A stretch of DNA of 64,000 nt from Streptomyces sp. Ag109_O5-10 (GCF_900105755.1 NZ_FNTQ01000001.1:4092001-4156000), one strand, 5' to 3'; numbered from the stretch's first letter, positions 7,865-16,390 are shown. Made by a program: numbers and translations. Notes: generated by a model not told the origin, from the letters alone.

Positions 7865-8721
7865 TCCGCCGCGAGCACGAAGGACGCCTGGGCCTTGGCG
7901 TACTCCGGCGCCTCGGCCTCCAGCAGGTACGTGCCCGCCCCGGCCGACCCCGCAGGAGGCGTCGCGCACTGGGGGGCGCTCGGCTTCCGGTCCCACTTCA
8001 GGGTGTACGTGATGCTGCTCCCGGACGGCACCCGGTACCACCGGCTCCCCGCCGACTTCGGGCAGTCCGCCGACGACCAGTAGGTGTCGTCCGCGCTGGC
8101 CTGCGTGATGGTCAGCACCGCGTTCTTCGGCCCGAGGTCGATCTTGCAGTCGCTGGACGACGTGTTCTTCGCGGTGAGCTCGAAGGTCGGCGTCTGCTCG
8201 GGCGAGTAGGAGTTGTGCAGGCTCCGCAGCGTCAACGCCACCGAGCCGGCTGTGCAGTTGGGCAGCGAGGAGGTCCCCGGCAGCGAGGCGACCGTACCGC
8301 CGGACCCGGACGTCACGTCGCCCCCCGAGCCGGTGGAACCGCCCGAACCGCCCGAGCCACCCGACGTGCCGCCACCCGAGCCGCCCGAACTCCCGCCGTC
8401 GCCACCGGAACCGGAAGCCGAACCGGAACTCGCACCGGAGCTCGAACCGGAACCGCCCCCCGAAGCGCCCCCGCTCGACCCGTCCCGGCCGCCCGGCGCC
8501 TGGCTGATCGCGGGTCCGCTGCCGGAGGGTCCCGGCGTGATCGTGGACACGGGATTCTTGCCGTTCGCCCCGTTGTCGCCCTTCTTGCCGCCTCCGCCGC
8601 CCGACGTGACGATCCAGACGATCAACAGCGCCAGCAGGGCGACCACGGACACCATGACGACCCTCCGTCGCCAGTAGATGGAGGAGGGAAGCGGCCCGAC
8701 CGGATTGCGCAGAGATCCCAC
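7861..8721 (-). CDS. Single-pass membrane protein with long Gly/Ser linker and extracellular beta domain
   Basis: A 286-residue protein: short cytoplasmic start (VGSLRNPVGPLPSSIYWRRR), one membrane helix (VVMVSVVALLALLIVWIV, ~21-38), about 110 residues of Gly/Ser-rich linker, then a globular exported part (NCTAGSVALTLRSLHNSYSP, KNTSSSDCKIDLGPKNAVLT, GSRWYRVPSGSSITYTLKW) with four Cys that could form disulfides. Function is not recognised; the design suggests a surface or wall-spanning protein. GTG start with TACAGT 7 nt upstream and no Shine-Dalgarno. Its TAG stop lies within the CTAG end of the neighbouring MITE-like element, so the element has inserted exactly at the 3' end of the gene. Confidence 0.78.
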   Translation of the reverse strand: MGSLRNPVGPLPSSIYWRRRVVMVSVVALLALLIVWIVTSGGGGGKKGDNGANGKNPVSTITPGPSGSGPAISQAPGGRDGSSGGASGGGSGSSSGASSGSASGSGGDGGSSGGSGGGTSGGSGGSGGSTGSGGDVTSGSGGTVASLPGTSSLPNCTAGSVALTLRSLHNSYSPEQTPTFELTAKNTSSSDCKIDLGPKNAVLTITQASADDTYWSSADCPKSAGSRWYRVPSGSSITYTLKWDRKPSAPQCATPPAGSAGAGTYLLEAEAPEYAKAQASFVLAAD

Positions 8722-8923
8722 GGCGCAAACTGTACGAGAGATCCGTGCAGTTCCTCGCCCCACCCGCCGCCCAGACCTCAACTTTTCCGGATCATCATTT
8801 CGGCAACTCCCGTCGGCGCGGCCACCCTTCGCCGCGAGGGGCGTCAAGCCCGAACCCGCCGCGCCCGCGCCGCGAACCACGTCCACCCCACCCGTCGCCG
8901 GACGTGGCAGGATCGGAAGGGCC

Positions 8924-9799
8924 ATGACTGAGAAGCTTCACACCCCTGTGATCGCCTGGTTCGACGCCCACGCCCGCGACCTCCCCTGGCGCCGCCCGGA
9001 GGCGGGCCCGTGGGGTGTGATGGTCAGCGAGTTCATGCTGCAGCAGACCCCGGTGAACCGGGTCCTGCCCGTGTACGAGCAGTGGCTGGCCCGCTGGCCG
9101 CGCCCCGCCGACCTCGCCGCGGAGGCGCCCGGCGAGGCGGTCCGCGCCTGGGGCCGGCTCGGCTACCCGCGCCGTGCCCTGCGGCTGCACGGCGCCGCCG
9201 TCGCCATAACGGAACGGCACGGCGGGGACGTACCGACGGATCACGCGCAGCTGCTCGCGCTGCCGGGCATCGGCGAGTACACCGCCGCCGCGGTGGCCTC
9301 GTTCGCGTACGGGCAGCGGCACGCCGTGCTGGACACCAATGTGCGGCGGGTGTTCGCGCGGGCGGTGACCGGTGTGCAGTATCCGCCGAACGCCACCACC
9401 GCCGCCGAGCGCAAGCTCGCCCGCGAGCTGCTGCCGCAGGACGAGAAGACCGCCGCCCGCTGGGCCGCCGCCTCGATGGAGCTGGGCGCGCTGGTGTGCA
9501 CGGCGAAGAACGAGACGTGCCAGCGGTGCCCGATCGCCGGGGAGTGTGCCTGGCGGCTGGCGGGCAAGCCCGAGCACGCGGGGCCGCCGCGGCGCGGGCA
9601 GACGTACGCCGGTACCGACCGGCAGGTGCGCGGCAAATTGCTGGCCGTCCTGCGGGAGGCGCACGTGCCGGTGCCGCAGACGGTGCTCGACCGGGTGTGG
9701 CACGAGCCGGTACAGCGGGCCCGCGCGCTGGACGGGCTGGTCTCGGACGGCCTGGTGGAGCCGCTCGCGGGTGACCTGTACCGGCTGCCGCTGAGCTGA
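8924..9799 (+). CDS. mutY: A/G-specific adenine DNA glycosylase
   Basis: A 291-residue base-excision repair enzyme that removes adenine mispaired with 8-oxoguanine. The catalytic Glu lies in EFMLQQTPVNRV near residue 35, the helix-hairpin-helix in LLALPGIGEYTAAAVASFAYG, and catalytic Asp137 in AVLDTNVRRV. Cys192, 199, 202 and 208 (C-x6-C-x2-C-x5-C) bind the [4Fe-4S] cluster. It is shorter than E. coli MutY and the C-terminal 8-oxoG-recognition domain looks reduced. The ATG follows GGAAGG by 3 nt. It is divergent from the membrane protein gene. Confidence 0.94.
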   Translation: MTEKLHTPVIAWFDAHARDLPWRRPEAGPWGVMVSEFMLQQTPVNRVLPVYEQWLARWPRPADLAAEAPGEAVRAWGRLGYPRRALRLHGAAVAITERHGGDVPTDHAQLLALPGIGEYTAAAVASFAYGQRHAVLDTNVRRVFARAVTGVQYPPNATTAAERKLARELLPQDEKTAARWAAASMELGALVCTAKNETCQRCPIAGECAWRLAGKPEHAGPPRRGQTYAGTDRQVRGKLLAVLREAHVPVPQTVLDRVWHEPVQRARALDGLVSDGLVEPLAGDLYRLPLS

Positions 9800-9867
9800 C
9801 GTACAGGCACATCACAGGCGGCGGGGCTCTGTTACGGCCCTGCCGGCCCGTCAAATCACCGCATAGT

Positions 9868-9895
9868 GGGGCATAAGCGTGCGCCCGCTTACCCC
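9868..9895 (+). terminator. Hairpin between mutY and sigE, possible terminator
   Basis: GGGG-CA-TAAGCG and CGCTTA-CCCC pair around a 6-nt loop. No U-tract follows, so termination is uncertain. The rest of 9800-10066 should contain the sigE promoter, which in S. coelicolor depends on CseB; I could not place its -10/-35 or a CseB box with confidence. Confidence 0.35.
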
Positions 9896-10066
9896 GAACC
9901 TACTTCCGTTACACAACCGACGGACAGCCGATTGCTAGCCGCAGGCTGCTCCGCACAGCCCCGTGACAACGGGTCCGTAGCTTCGTTTCTGTGCCCGCCA
10001 GGACCGCGGGACGACAGGAACTCAGACTCAGGGCCGGGGAAAACGGGGATCGGGAGGCGGTTGATC

Positions 10067-10606
10067 ATGGCGCAGGGCGAGGTGCTCGAATTCGAGGAGT
10101 ACGTCCGCACTCGACAGGACGCGCTGCTGCGCAGCGCCCGCCGGCTCGTCCCGGACCCGACGGACGCGCAGGACCTGCTGCAGACGGCGCTGGTCCGGAC
10201 GTACGGCCGCTGGGAGACCATCGAGGACAAGCGGCTCGCGGACGCCTACCTGCGCCGGGTCATGATCAACACGCGGACCGAGTGGTGGCGGGCCCGGAAG
10301 CTGGAGGAGGTCCCGACCGAGCAGCTGCCCGACGCGTGCGTGGAGGACTCCACCGAGCAGCACGCGGACCGCGCTCTCCTCATGGACATCATGAAGGTGC
10401 TGGCTCCGAAGCAGCGCAGTGTCGTGGTGCTGCGACACTGGGAGCAGATGTCCACGGAGGAGACGGCCGCCGCCCTCGGCATGTCGGCCGGAACGGTCAA
10501 GAGCACGCTGCACCGGGCGCTCGCCCGGCTCCGCGAGGAGCTGGAGTCACGCGACCTCGACGCACGCGCGCTGGAGCGTGAGGAGCGGGAGCGTTGCGCG
10601 GCCTGA
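10067..10606 (+). CDS. sigE: ECF RNA polymerase sigma factor SigE (cell-envelope stress)
   Basis: A 179-residue ECF sigma factor. Region 2 covers about residues 10-90 (FEEYVRTRQDALLRSARRLV, AYLRRVMINTRTEWWRARK) and region 4 about 120-170 (VLAPKQRSVVVLRHWEQM, TAAALGMSAGTVKSTLHRAL). The following lipoprotein, response regulator and sensor kinase genes identify it as the SigE of the sigE-cseABC envelope stress system, which has no dedicated anti-sigma factor and is controlled at transcription by CseB/CseC. The ATG is preceded by GGGAGG at good spacing. Expected targets are cell-wall glycan genes. Confidence 0.93.
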   Translation: MAQGEVLEFEEYVRTRQDALLRSARRLVPDPTDAQDLLQTALVRTYGRWETIEDKRLADAYLRRVMINTRTEWWRARKLEEVPTEQLPDACVEDSTEQHADRALLMDIMKVLAPKQRSVVVLRHWEQMSTEETAAALGMSAGTVKSTLHRALARLREELESRDLDARALEREERERCAA

Positions 10607-11265
10607 CCGGCACGGGTTCCAGCAGGGGCCCCGCGAGTGCACAGGCGGTGATCACGGCGACGGCCGTGCTCGCCGCCGTCGCCCTTTTCGCCGCGGCCTG
10701 CGGCACCGGCGGCACCGGAGCCCGTGACGAGGGTCCGGCGCACGCCGGCTCGGTCGCGCCCGCCCCGGCCGCCAAGGCACCCTCACCCAACCCGTCGCAG
10801 ACGTACGAGAAGGTCGACGCGGTCGCCCTGGTGAAGGCCGACCCGGCCGTCTCGGCCACGGTGAAGCGGGACCTGAAGCCGTGCTCGGGCGACGAGTACC
10901 CCATCGACGTGACGTACGGCGAGCTGACCGGCGGCCCGGTCGAGGACATCGTCGTGAACGTACTGACCTGCGGGGACGCGGTCGGGGTCGGGGCGTATGT
11001 GTACCGCAGGGAGAGCGGCGCGTACAAGAACGTCTTCAAGGCCGAGGAGTCCCCGGTCTACGCGGAGATGGACCGGGGCGACCTGAGCGTGACCAAGCAG
11101 GTGTACGAGAAGGGCGACCCGGTGTCGAGCCCCTCCGGCGAGAACGTGATCACCTACAGCTGGTCCGGAGGACGCTTCGTCCAGGAGGACTTCCACCACA
11201 CCGACTACGGCAACGCGGCCGGCAGCGGCGACGACCCCACCCCGATGCCCTCCCCGGCCAACTGA
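10594..11265 (+). CDS. cseA: CseA lipoprotein, negative modulator of the SigE/CseBC system
   Basis: A 223-residue lipoprotein: a signal segment (VITATAVLAAVALFAAAC) with lipobox AAC and lipidation Cys at about residue 36, then a low-complexity linker and an extracytoplasmic domain (DEYPIDVTYGELTGGPVEDI, YVYRRESGAYKNVFKAEESP). In S. coelicolor CseA sits outside the membrane and lowers sigE expression, possibly by acting on the CseC sensor domain. The only start that keeps the signal peptide is TTG at 10594, overlapping the end of sigE by 13 bp and preceded by AGGAG, which implies translational coupling. Confidence 0.9.
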   Translation: MRGLTGTGSSRGPASAQAVITATAVLAAVALFAAACGTGGTGARDEGPAHAGSVAPAPAAKAPSPNPSQTYEKVDAVALVKADPAVSATVKRDLKPCSGDEYPIDVTYGELTGGPVEDIVVNVLTCGDAVGVGAYVYRRESGAYKNVFKAEESPVYAEMDRGDLSVTKQVYEKGDPVSSPSGENVITYSWSGGRFVQEDFHHTDYGNAAGSGDDPTPMPSPAN

Positions 11266-11338
11266 ACCAGCGGAAGCCGCCGCACCCGCCGTACCCACTT
11301 GATCCCCCCACCGACCACCGACCACCGAGAGAGCCGGG

Positions 11339-12043
11339 ATGGCAGACCAGACCCACGTGCTGTTCGTCGAGGACGACGACGTCATCCGCGAGGCCACCCA
11401 GCTCGCCCTGGAGCGGGACGGCTTCGCGGTCACCGCCATGCCCGACGGCCTGTCGGGCCTGGAGGCATTCCGCGCCGACCGGCCCGACATCGCCCTGCTG
11501 GACGTGATGGTCCCGGGCCTGGACGGGGTGAGCCTGTGCCGGCGCATCCGTGACGAGTCGACCGTCCCGGTGATCATGCTGTCGGCGCGGGCCGACTCGA
11601 TCGACGTGGTGCTGGGCCTGGAGGCGGGCGCCGACGACTACGTGACCAAGCCGTTCGACGGGGCCGTCCTGGTCGCCCGGATCCGGGCGGTGCTGCGCCG
11701 CTTCGGGCACGCGAGCGGCGGCGAGAAGCCGCGCGAGGACGCCGCGGAGGTGACCGGCGGCCTGCTCACCTTCGGCGACCTGGAGATCGACACCGAGGGC
11801 ATGGAGGTGCGCCGGGCCGGGCAGCCGGTCGCGCTGACGCCCACCGAGATGCGGCTGCTCCTGGAGTTCTCCTCGGCGCCGGGGACCGTGCTCTCCCGCG
11901 ACAAGCTGCTCGAACGCGTCTGGGACTACGGCTGGGGCGGGGACACCCGCGTCGTCGACGTCCACGTGCAGCGGCTGCGCACCAAGATCGGCCAGGACCG
12001 GATCGAGACGGTCCGTGGTTTCGGCTACAAGTTGAAGGCCTGA
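11339..12043 (+). CDS. cseB: OmpR/PhoB-type response regulator CseB
   Basis: A 234-residue response regulator. The receiver domain (1-120) begins VLFVEDDDVIREAT, has the phospho-acceptor Asp55 in LLDVMVPG and the conserved VTKPF lysine. The winged-helix effector domain (~140-234) includes LTPTEMRLLLEFSSAPGTVL and RVVDVHVQRLRTKIG. In the SigE system phosphorylated CseB activates the sigE promoter. It follows cseA after 73 bp and precedes cseC by 11 bp. The Shine-Dalgarno is GAGAG upstream of the ATG. Confidence 0.92.
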   Translation: MADQTHVLFVEDDDVIREATQLALERDGFAVTAMPDGLSGLEAFRADRPDIALLDVMVPGLDGVSLCRRIRDESTVPVIMLSARADSIDVVLGLEAGADDYVTKPFDGAVLVARIRAVLRRFGHASGGEKPREDAAEVTGGLLTFGDLEIDTEGMEVRRAGQPVALTPTEMRLLLEFSSAPGTVLSRDKLLERVWDYGWGGDTRVVDVHVQRLRTKIGQDRIETVRGFGYKLKA

Positions 12044-12054
12044 GCGAGGCGGTC

Positions 12055-13407
12055 ATGCGGGGGTTCTCCAGCCGGTACCGGGGTCCGGGGTTGCGCACCG
12101 GACTCAGATGGAAGCTGAGCGCGGCGATCGCGATGGTCGGCGCGCTGGTCGCGATCGCGCTGAGCCTGGTGGTGCACAACGCCGCCCGGGTCTCGATGCT
12201 GGACAACGCGCGCGAGCTGGCCAACGAGCGGCTGCAGATCGGCCAGCGCAACTACGAGCTGTACGGGAGGGCGAACTTCCCCGACGTCAAGGTCGACGAC
12301 CCCCGGCTGCCGCCCGCCCTGCGCGAGCGGGTCGAGGCGGGGCGCCGGGCGACCGACGTCGTCGACCACGGCAGCGGCGCGCCGGACATCTGGGCCGCGG
12401 TGCAGGCCAAGGACGGGCGGGTGCTGTCCCTGCACAGCACGTTCGCCAACCGCAGCAGCAACGTGCTGAAGGACCTCGACCAGGCCCTCGTCATCGGCTC
12501 CATCGCGGTCGTCCTCGGCGGCAGCGCGCTCGGCGTGCTGATCGGCGGGCAGCTCTCGGTCCGGCTGCGCAAGGCGGCGGCCGCGGCCAACCAGGTCGCC
12601 CAGGGCGAGCCGGACGTGCGGGTGCGGGAGGCGATCGGCGGTGTCGTACGGGACGAGACCGACGACCTGGCGCGGGCCGTCGACGCCATGGCGGACGCGT
12701 TGCAGCAGCGCCTCGAGGCCGAACGGCGGGTGACGGCCGACATCGCGCACGAGCTGCGTACGCCGGTGACCGGCCTGCTCACGGCGGCCGAGCTGCTGCC
12801 GCCCGGCCGTCCGACCGAACTGGTCCTGGACCGGGCGAAGGCGATGCGCACCCTCGTCGAGGACGTGCTGGAGGTGGCCCGCCTCGACAGCGCGTCCGAG
12901 CGGGCCGAGCTGCAGGACATCATGCTGGGCGAGTTCGTGGCCCGGCGGGTGGCCGCCAAGGACCCGGAGATCGAGGTGCGGGTGGTGCACGAGTCGGAGG
13001 TCACCACCGACCCGCGCCGGCTGGAGCGAGTGCTGTTCAACCTGCTCGCCAACGCGGCCCGGCACGGCAAGCCGCCCATCGAGGTGACCGTCGAGGGCCG
13101 GGTCATCCGGGTCCGCGACCACGGCCCCGGCTTTCCCGAGAAGCTCCTCGCGGAGGGGCCGAGCCGCTTCCGCACCGGCAGCGAGGACCGGGCCGGCCAG
13201 GGCCACGGCCTCGGCCTGACCATCGCGGCGGGCCAGGCCCGGGTCCTGGGCGCCCGCCTGACCTTCCGCAACATCCGCCCGGCCGGGGCACCCGCGCACA
13301 TCCCGGCCGAGGGCGCGGTGGCCGTCCTGTGGCTCCCGGAGCACGCCCCGACGGCCACCGGCAGCTACCCGATGCTCCCGGGGCCGACCCAGACGGGGAG
13401 CCGCTGA
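12055..13407 (+). CDS. cseC: Sensor histidine kinase CseC
   Basis: A 450-residue membrane kinase that senses envelope damage. TM1 is SAAIAMVGALVAIALSLVV (~20-38), an extracytoplasmic domain spans ~40-140, TM2 is ALVIGSIAVVLGGSALGVLI, followed by HAMP, the HisKA domain with phosphorylated His232 in DIAHELRTPV, and the ATPase domain with N box LFNLLANAARHG, DHGPGFP and GHGLGLTIA. It is the last gene of sigE-cseABC; autophosphorylated CseC donates to CseB. ATG start just after the cseB stop. Confidence 0.92.
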   Translation: MRGFSSRYRGPGLRTGLRWKLSAAIAMVGALVAIALSLVVHNAARVSMLDNARELANERLQIGQRNYELYGRANFPDVKVDDPRLPPALRERVEAGRRATDVVDHGSGAPDIWAAVQAKDGRVLSLHSTFANRSSNVLKDLDQALVIGSIAVVLGGSALGVLIGGQLSVRLRKAAAAANQVAQGEPDVRVREAIGGVVRDETDDLARAVDAMADALQQRLEAERRVTADIAHELRTPVTGLLTAAELLPPGRPTELVLDRAKAMRTLVEDVLEVARLDSASERAELQDIMLGEFVARRVAAKDPEIEVRVVHESEVTTDPRRLERVLFNLLANAARHGKPPIEVTVEGRVIRVRDHGPGFPEKLLAEGPSRFRTGSEDRAGQGHGLGLTIAAGQARVLGARLTFRNIRPAGAPAHIPAEGAVAVLWLPEHAPTATGSYPMLPGPTQTGSR

Positions 13408-13476
13408 CGCTCAGGCGGAGGCCCCGAGTCACTCTCAGGTGGTGGCCAGGAGTGACTCTCAGGTGGGGGCCACGAG
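13405..13476. repeat. Three tandem 24-bp degenerate repeats after cseC
   Basis: Three consecutive units (13405-13428, 13429-13452, 13453-13476) share the frame TGACTCTCAGGTGGNGGCC. The first overlaps the cseC TGA stop. Read on the minus strand, each unit repeats the last codons and stop of the methyltransferase remnant next door (LLVAPT-stop-ES, LLATT-stop-ES), so the array looks like a local amplification of that gene's 3' end. Confidence 0.7.
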
Positions 13477-13790
13477 GAGTTCCTCGCCGCGGGACGGGCG
13501 GAGTCCGTCGGTGCGGCCGGCGAAGCAGCGGTCGGCGAGTTCCTCCGCCGGGACATGGCGGGTCTCCCGCCGGGACATGGCGGGTCTCCCGGAAGCCGGC
13601 CTCGCGGGCCATCGCCGCCTGGGTCCGCCGGGTCGCCTCGACGTCCGTGTCCGGCCGAGCCGCAGCCCGACCTCGTCCTCGATCCCGATGACGTGCGGCG
13701 GCGCGTCGGCCGCGGGTGCGGTGCCCGCCACAGCGCGGTGCGGACGGCGGTGTGGTCGGGCCCGGGCTCCGCCGGCAGGCTCAGAACTCC
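13477..13790 (-). pseudogene. Remnant of a class I SAM-dependent methyltransferase gene
   Basis: Fragments in all three minus frames line up in order: LPAEPGPDHTAVRTALWR (from ~13780), DAPPHVIGIEDEVGLRLG, PDTDVEATRRTQAAMA, then REAGFRETRHVPA and EELADRCFAGRTDGLRPSRG with EELLVAPT and a stop near 13477. They recall the start and end of the Streptomyces LCMT/TIGR00027-like methyltransferase family, with the catalytic middle deleted. At least two frameshifts are present, one made by an exact 22-bp tandem duplication (13545-13566 and 13567-13588). The family match is from memory and should be tested. Confidence 0.55.
13545..13588. repeat. Exact 22-bp tandem duplication inside methyltransferase remnant
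   Basis: The unit (CCGCCGGGACATGGCGGGTC followed by TC) occurs twice with no mismatch at 13545-13566 and 13567-13588. As 22 is not a multiple of three it shifts the reading frame of the remnant between MAREAGFRETRHVPA and EELADRCF. Confidence 0.85.
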
Positions 13791-14212
13791 TTGGAGAAGT
13801 CGAGCTCTTCGCTGCGCTCGGTCAGCGAGTACCAGTTGCCGTTGTCGTCGCGGAAGATCGCCTCGATGCCGTACGGCCGTTCCTTGGGTTCCTGGACGAA
13901 CTCGACGCCCCGCGCCCGGAACGTCTCGTAGTCGCCGCGGCAGTCGTCCGTGCGGAAGGCGCCGGCCCCCATGACCCCCTTGGCGACCAGCCGGCGCAGC
14001 GCCTCGGCGGACTCGGGGTCGAGGCCCGGCCCGTCCAGGCGCATCAGGGCGAGTTCGACACCGGGCTGTTCCTTGGCGCCGACGGTGATCCACCGCATGT
14101 CGCCCATCGCGATGTCGTCGCGCACCTCGAAGCCGAGCTTCTCGGTGAAGAAGGCCTTGGTGCGCTCCTGGTCGAAGGTCCACACGGTGGTGATGGCCAG
14201 GCCCTGGATCAT
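13781..14212 (-). CDS. VOC (glyoxalase/bleomycin resistance) family protein
   Basis: A 143-residue protein of the vicinal oxygen chelate fold: IQGLAITTVWTFDQERTKAFFTEKLGFEV begins the first beta-alpha-beta-beta-beta module and EAIFRDDNGNWYSLTE ends the second. Metal-site residues would include Glu in ELALMRL and Glu in GIEAIF. Substrate unknown; relatives include dioxygenases, thiol transferases and drug-binding proteins. The ATG has AGGAGAG 8 nt upstream. It follows the AraC-type gene after 32 bp on the same strand, so the two are probably co-transcribed and the regulator may control it. Confidence 0.85.
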   Translation of the reverse strand: MIQGLAITTVWTFDQERTKAFFTEKLGFEVRDDIAMGDMRWITVGAKEQPGVELALMRLDGPGLDPESAEALRRLVAKGVMGAGAFRTDDCRGDYETFRARGVEFVQEPKERPYGIEAIFRDDNGNWYSLTERSEELDFSKEF

Positions 14213-14244
14213 GGGTCCGCTCTCCTGCCTGCCCGGTCTCGGCC

Positions 14245-14715
14245 TCAGCCGCCGGACGGTCGCTGTTCCTGTCCGTCACGGTAGGCAGTGGGGTCCGGCG
14301 CGCGCTTCTCGGAAGTTGCGCTTCTGACCGGGAACCCGCCGGCCCAGAGCAGGGCGTAGCAGCCGGGGATGAGCGAGGCGCCGCGGCCGACGTGCTCGGT
14401 CCGGTACTCGGTGGGGCTGAGCCCGGTGCGGGCCTTGAACCCCGCCGAGAAGGTGCCGAGGCTGCTGAAGCCGACCAGGTGGCAGATCTCGGTGACGCTG
14501 AGGTCCGCGCTGCGGAGCAGCTCCTCCGCCCGCTCGATCCTGCGGTGCGTCAGGTACTGGCCGGGGGTCTCGCCGTATGCCGCCTTGAAGGCGCGCAGGA
14601 AGTGGTACCGCGAGTACCCGGCGTGCGCGGCGACCGCGTCGAGGTCCAGGGCCGGATCGGCCCAGTCCCGGTCCATGGCGTCCTTGGCGAGGCGCAGCTG
14701 CCGCAGTTTGTCCAC
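14245..14715 (-). CDS. AraC/XylS family transcriptional regulator, short form
   Basis: A 156-residue protein made almost only of the AraC DNA-binding domain: LDAVAAHAGYSRYHFLRAFK is the first helix-turn-helix and VTEICHLVGFSSLGTFSAGF the second, followed by GLSPTEYR. About 50 more C-terminal residues are of unknown role; no N-terminal ligand domain is present. The GTG start is at 14715. It lies directly upstream of the VOC gene, a common regulator/target arrangement. Confidence 0.88.
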   Translation of the reverse strand: MDKLRQLRLAKDAMDRDWADPALDLDAVAAHAGYSRYHFLRAFKAAYGETPGQYLTHRRIERAEELLRSADLSVTEICHLVGFSSLGTFSAGFKARTGLSPTEYRTEHVGRGASLIPGCYALLWAGGFPVRSATSEKRAPDPTAYRDGQEQRPSGG

Positions 14716-14737
14716 GCCGTCAATTCTCGGCCCGGGA

Positions 14738-14778
14738 ACGAGGAAGCGGGGGCCCGGGGGCAGCAGCCCCCGGAACCA
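14738..14778. repeat. GC-rich intergenic hairpin (GGGGGCCCGGGGGCAGCAGCC type)
   Basis: CCGGGGGC (14754-14761) pairs perfectly with GCCCCCGG (14766-14773) around AGCA. The same sequence type ends the repeat array near 28862-28892. It lies just past the MFS gene stop and probably works as its terminator. Confidence 0.6.
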
Positions 14779-14791
14779 CCCGCAGCCGGTC

Positions 14792-16390
14792 TCAGATCGC
14801 CTCGACCGCCGGCATCGGCGCCGCCTCGTCCGCCTTCGTCGGCCCGCCCCGCAGGGGGACCTCCTTCACGAAGACCGCCGCCACCAGCACCAGCACGGCG
14901 ATCACGGAACCGAGCAGGAACGCCGAGTGGGTACCAGCCGACACCGCGTGCTGGTACGCCTCGCGCGCCGCCGCCGGCAGCTTCGCCAGGCTCTTCGCGT
15001 CCAGCTGCGCCGACTGCTCGGTGATCTTGGAGCCGAGCGAGCCGGCCCGCTCGGCCATGACGGCCTTGACGCGGTCGTTGAAGATCGCGCCCATGATGGC
15101 GACGCCGAAGGAGGAGCCGAGCGTACGGAACAGGGTGGTGGACGAGGACGCGACGCCCATGTCCCTCATCTCCACGCTGTTCTGCGCGACCAGCATGGTG
15201 ATCTGCATCAGGCAGCCCATGCCGAGGCCGACGACGGCCATGTACACGCCGGAGATGAACCGGGTGGTGTCCGTGTCCATGGTGGACAGCAGGTACAGGC
15301 CGATGGCCAGCAGCACGCCGCCCACGAGGGGGAAGATCTTGTAGCGGCCGGTGCTGGTGGTGACCCGGCCGGCGACCATCGAGGTCACCAGCATCGCGCC
15401 GAGCATCGGGAGCAGCAGCAGACCGGAGTTGGTGGCGGACGCGCCCTGCACGGACTGCTGGTAGAGCGGCAGGAACAGCGTGGCGCCGAACATCACGAAG
15501 CCCACGATGAAGCCGATGATCGACATCAGGGTGAAGTTGCGGCTGCGGAAGATGTGCAGCGGCAGGACCGGCTCGGCGGCCTTGGTCTGCCAGAAGACGA
15601 AGCCGATCAGGGCGACGACGCCGATGGCGATCAGTTCCATGATCCGCGCGGACGTCCAGGCGTACTGGGAGCCGCCCCAGGTGGTGACCAGCACGATCGA
15701 GGTGATGCCGAGGGTCAGCAGCGCGGCGCCGAGATAGTCGATGCGCGTCTTGTTCCGCTTCTTCGGCAGGTGCAGCACGGCGCTGACGGCGGCCAGCGCG
15801 ACCACGCCGAGCGGCAGGTTGATGTAGAAGGCCCAGCGCCAGCCCCAGTTGTCGGTGATGGTGCCACCGACCAGCGGACCGCCGATCATGGCGAGCGCCA
15901 TGACGCCGGCCATCATGCCCTGGTACTTGCCGCGCTCACGGGGCGGCACGAGGTCGCCGATGATCGCCATGACGCCGACCATCAGGCCGCCGGCGCCGAG
16001 GCCCTGGACGGCCCGGAACCCGATCAGCTGGCCCATGTCCTGGGCCATGCCGCTGAGCGCGGAGCCGATCAGGAAGATGACTATGGAGGTCATGAAGGCG
16101 CCCTTGCGCCCGTACATGTCACCGAGCTTGCCCCAGAGCGGCGTGGCCGCCGCGGTGGCGAGGGTGTACGCGGTCACGACCCACGACAGGTGCTCCAGAC
16201 CGCCCAGCTCGCCCACGATGGTCGGCATCGCGGTGCCCACGATCATGTTGTCGAGCATCGCGAGCATCATCGCGACCATGAGCGCGAGCATCACGACCCG
16301 TACGCTCTTGGGCTCCTTCTCCGGCACCGCGACCGCTGCCGGCGCCTCCGGTGTTTCCTGGCCGGTCTCGGCCGCCTGGGTGTCCGCCAT
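14792..16390 (-). CDS. MFS drug/H+ antiporter, DHA2 (EmrB/QacA) family
   Basis: About 532 residues with a hydrophilic N-terminus and 14 predicted membrane helices. Motif A-like WGKLGDMYGRKGAFM, motif C-like GPLVGGTITDNWGWRWAFYINLPLG and LVPPRERGKYQG are typical of EmrB/QacA proton-driven multidrug exporters. A GTG 9 nt upstream is an alternative start; the ATG is preferred because AGGGGGAG sits at a workable distance. It is divergent from a TetR gene, with three copies of one operator sequence between them, so it is very likely repressed by that TetR protein and induced by its ligand. Confidence 0.92.
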   Translation of the reverse strand: MADTQAAETGQETPEAPAAVAVPEKEPKSVRVVMLALMVAMMLAMLDNMIVGTAMPTIVGELGGLEHLSWVVTAYTLATAAATPLWGKLGDMYGRKGAFMTSIVIFLIGSALSGMAQDMGQLIGFRAVQGLGAGGLMVGVMAIIGDLVPPRERGKYQGMMAGVMALAMIGGPLVGGTITDNWGWRWAFYINLPLGVVALAAVSAVLHLPKKRNKTRIDYLGAALLTLGITSIVLVTTWGGSQYAWTSARIMELIAIGVVALIGFVFWQTKAAEPVLPLHIFRSRNFTLMSIIGFIVGFVMFGATLFLPLYQQSVQGASATNSGLLLLPMLGAMLVTSMVAGRVTTSTGRYKIFPLVGGVLLAIGLYLLSTMDTDTTRFISGVYMAVVGLGMGCLMQITMLVAQNSVEMRDMGVASSSTTLFRTLGSSFGVAIMGAIFNDRVKAVMAERAGSLGSKITEQSAQLDAKSLAKLPAAAREAYQHAVSAGTHSAFLLGSVIAVLVLVAAVFVKEVPLRGGPTKADEAAPMPAVEAI

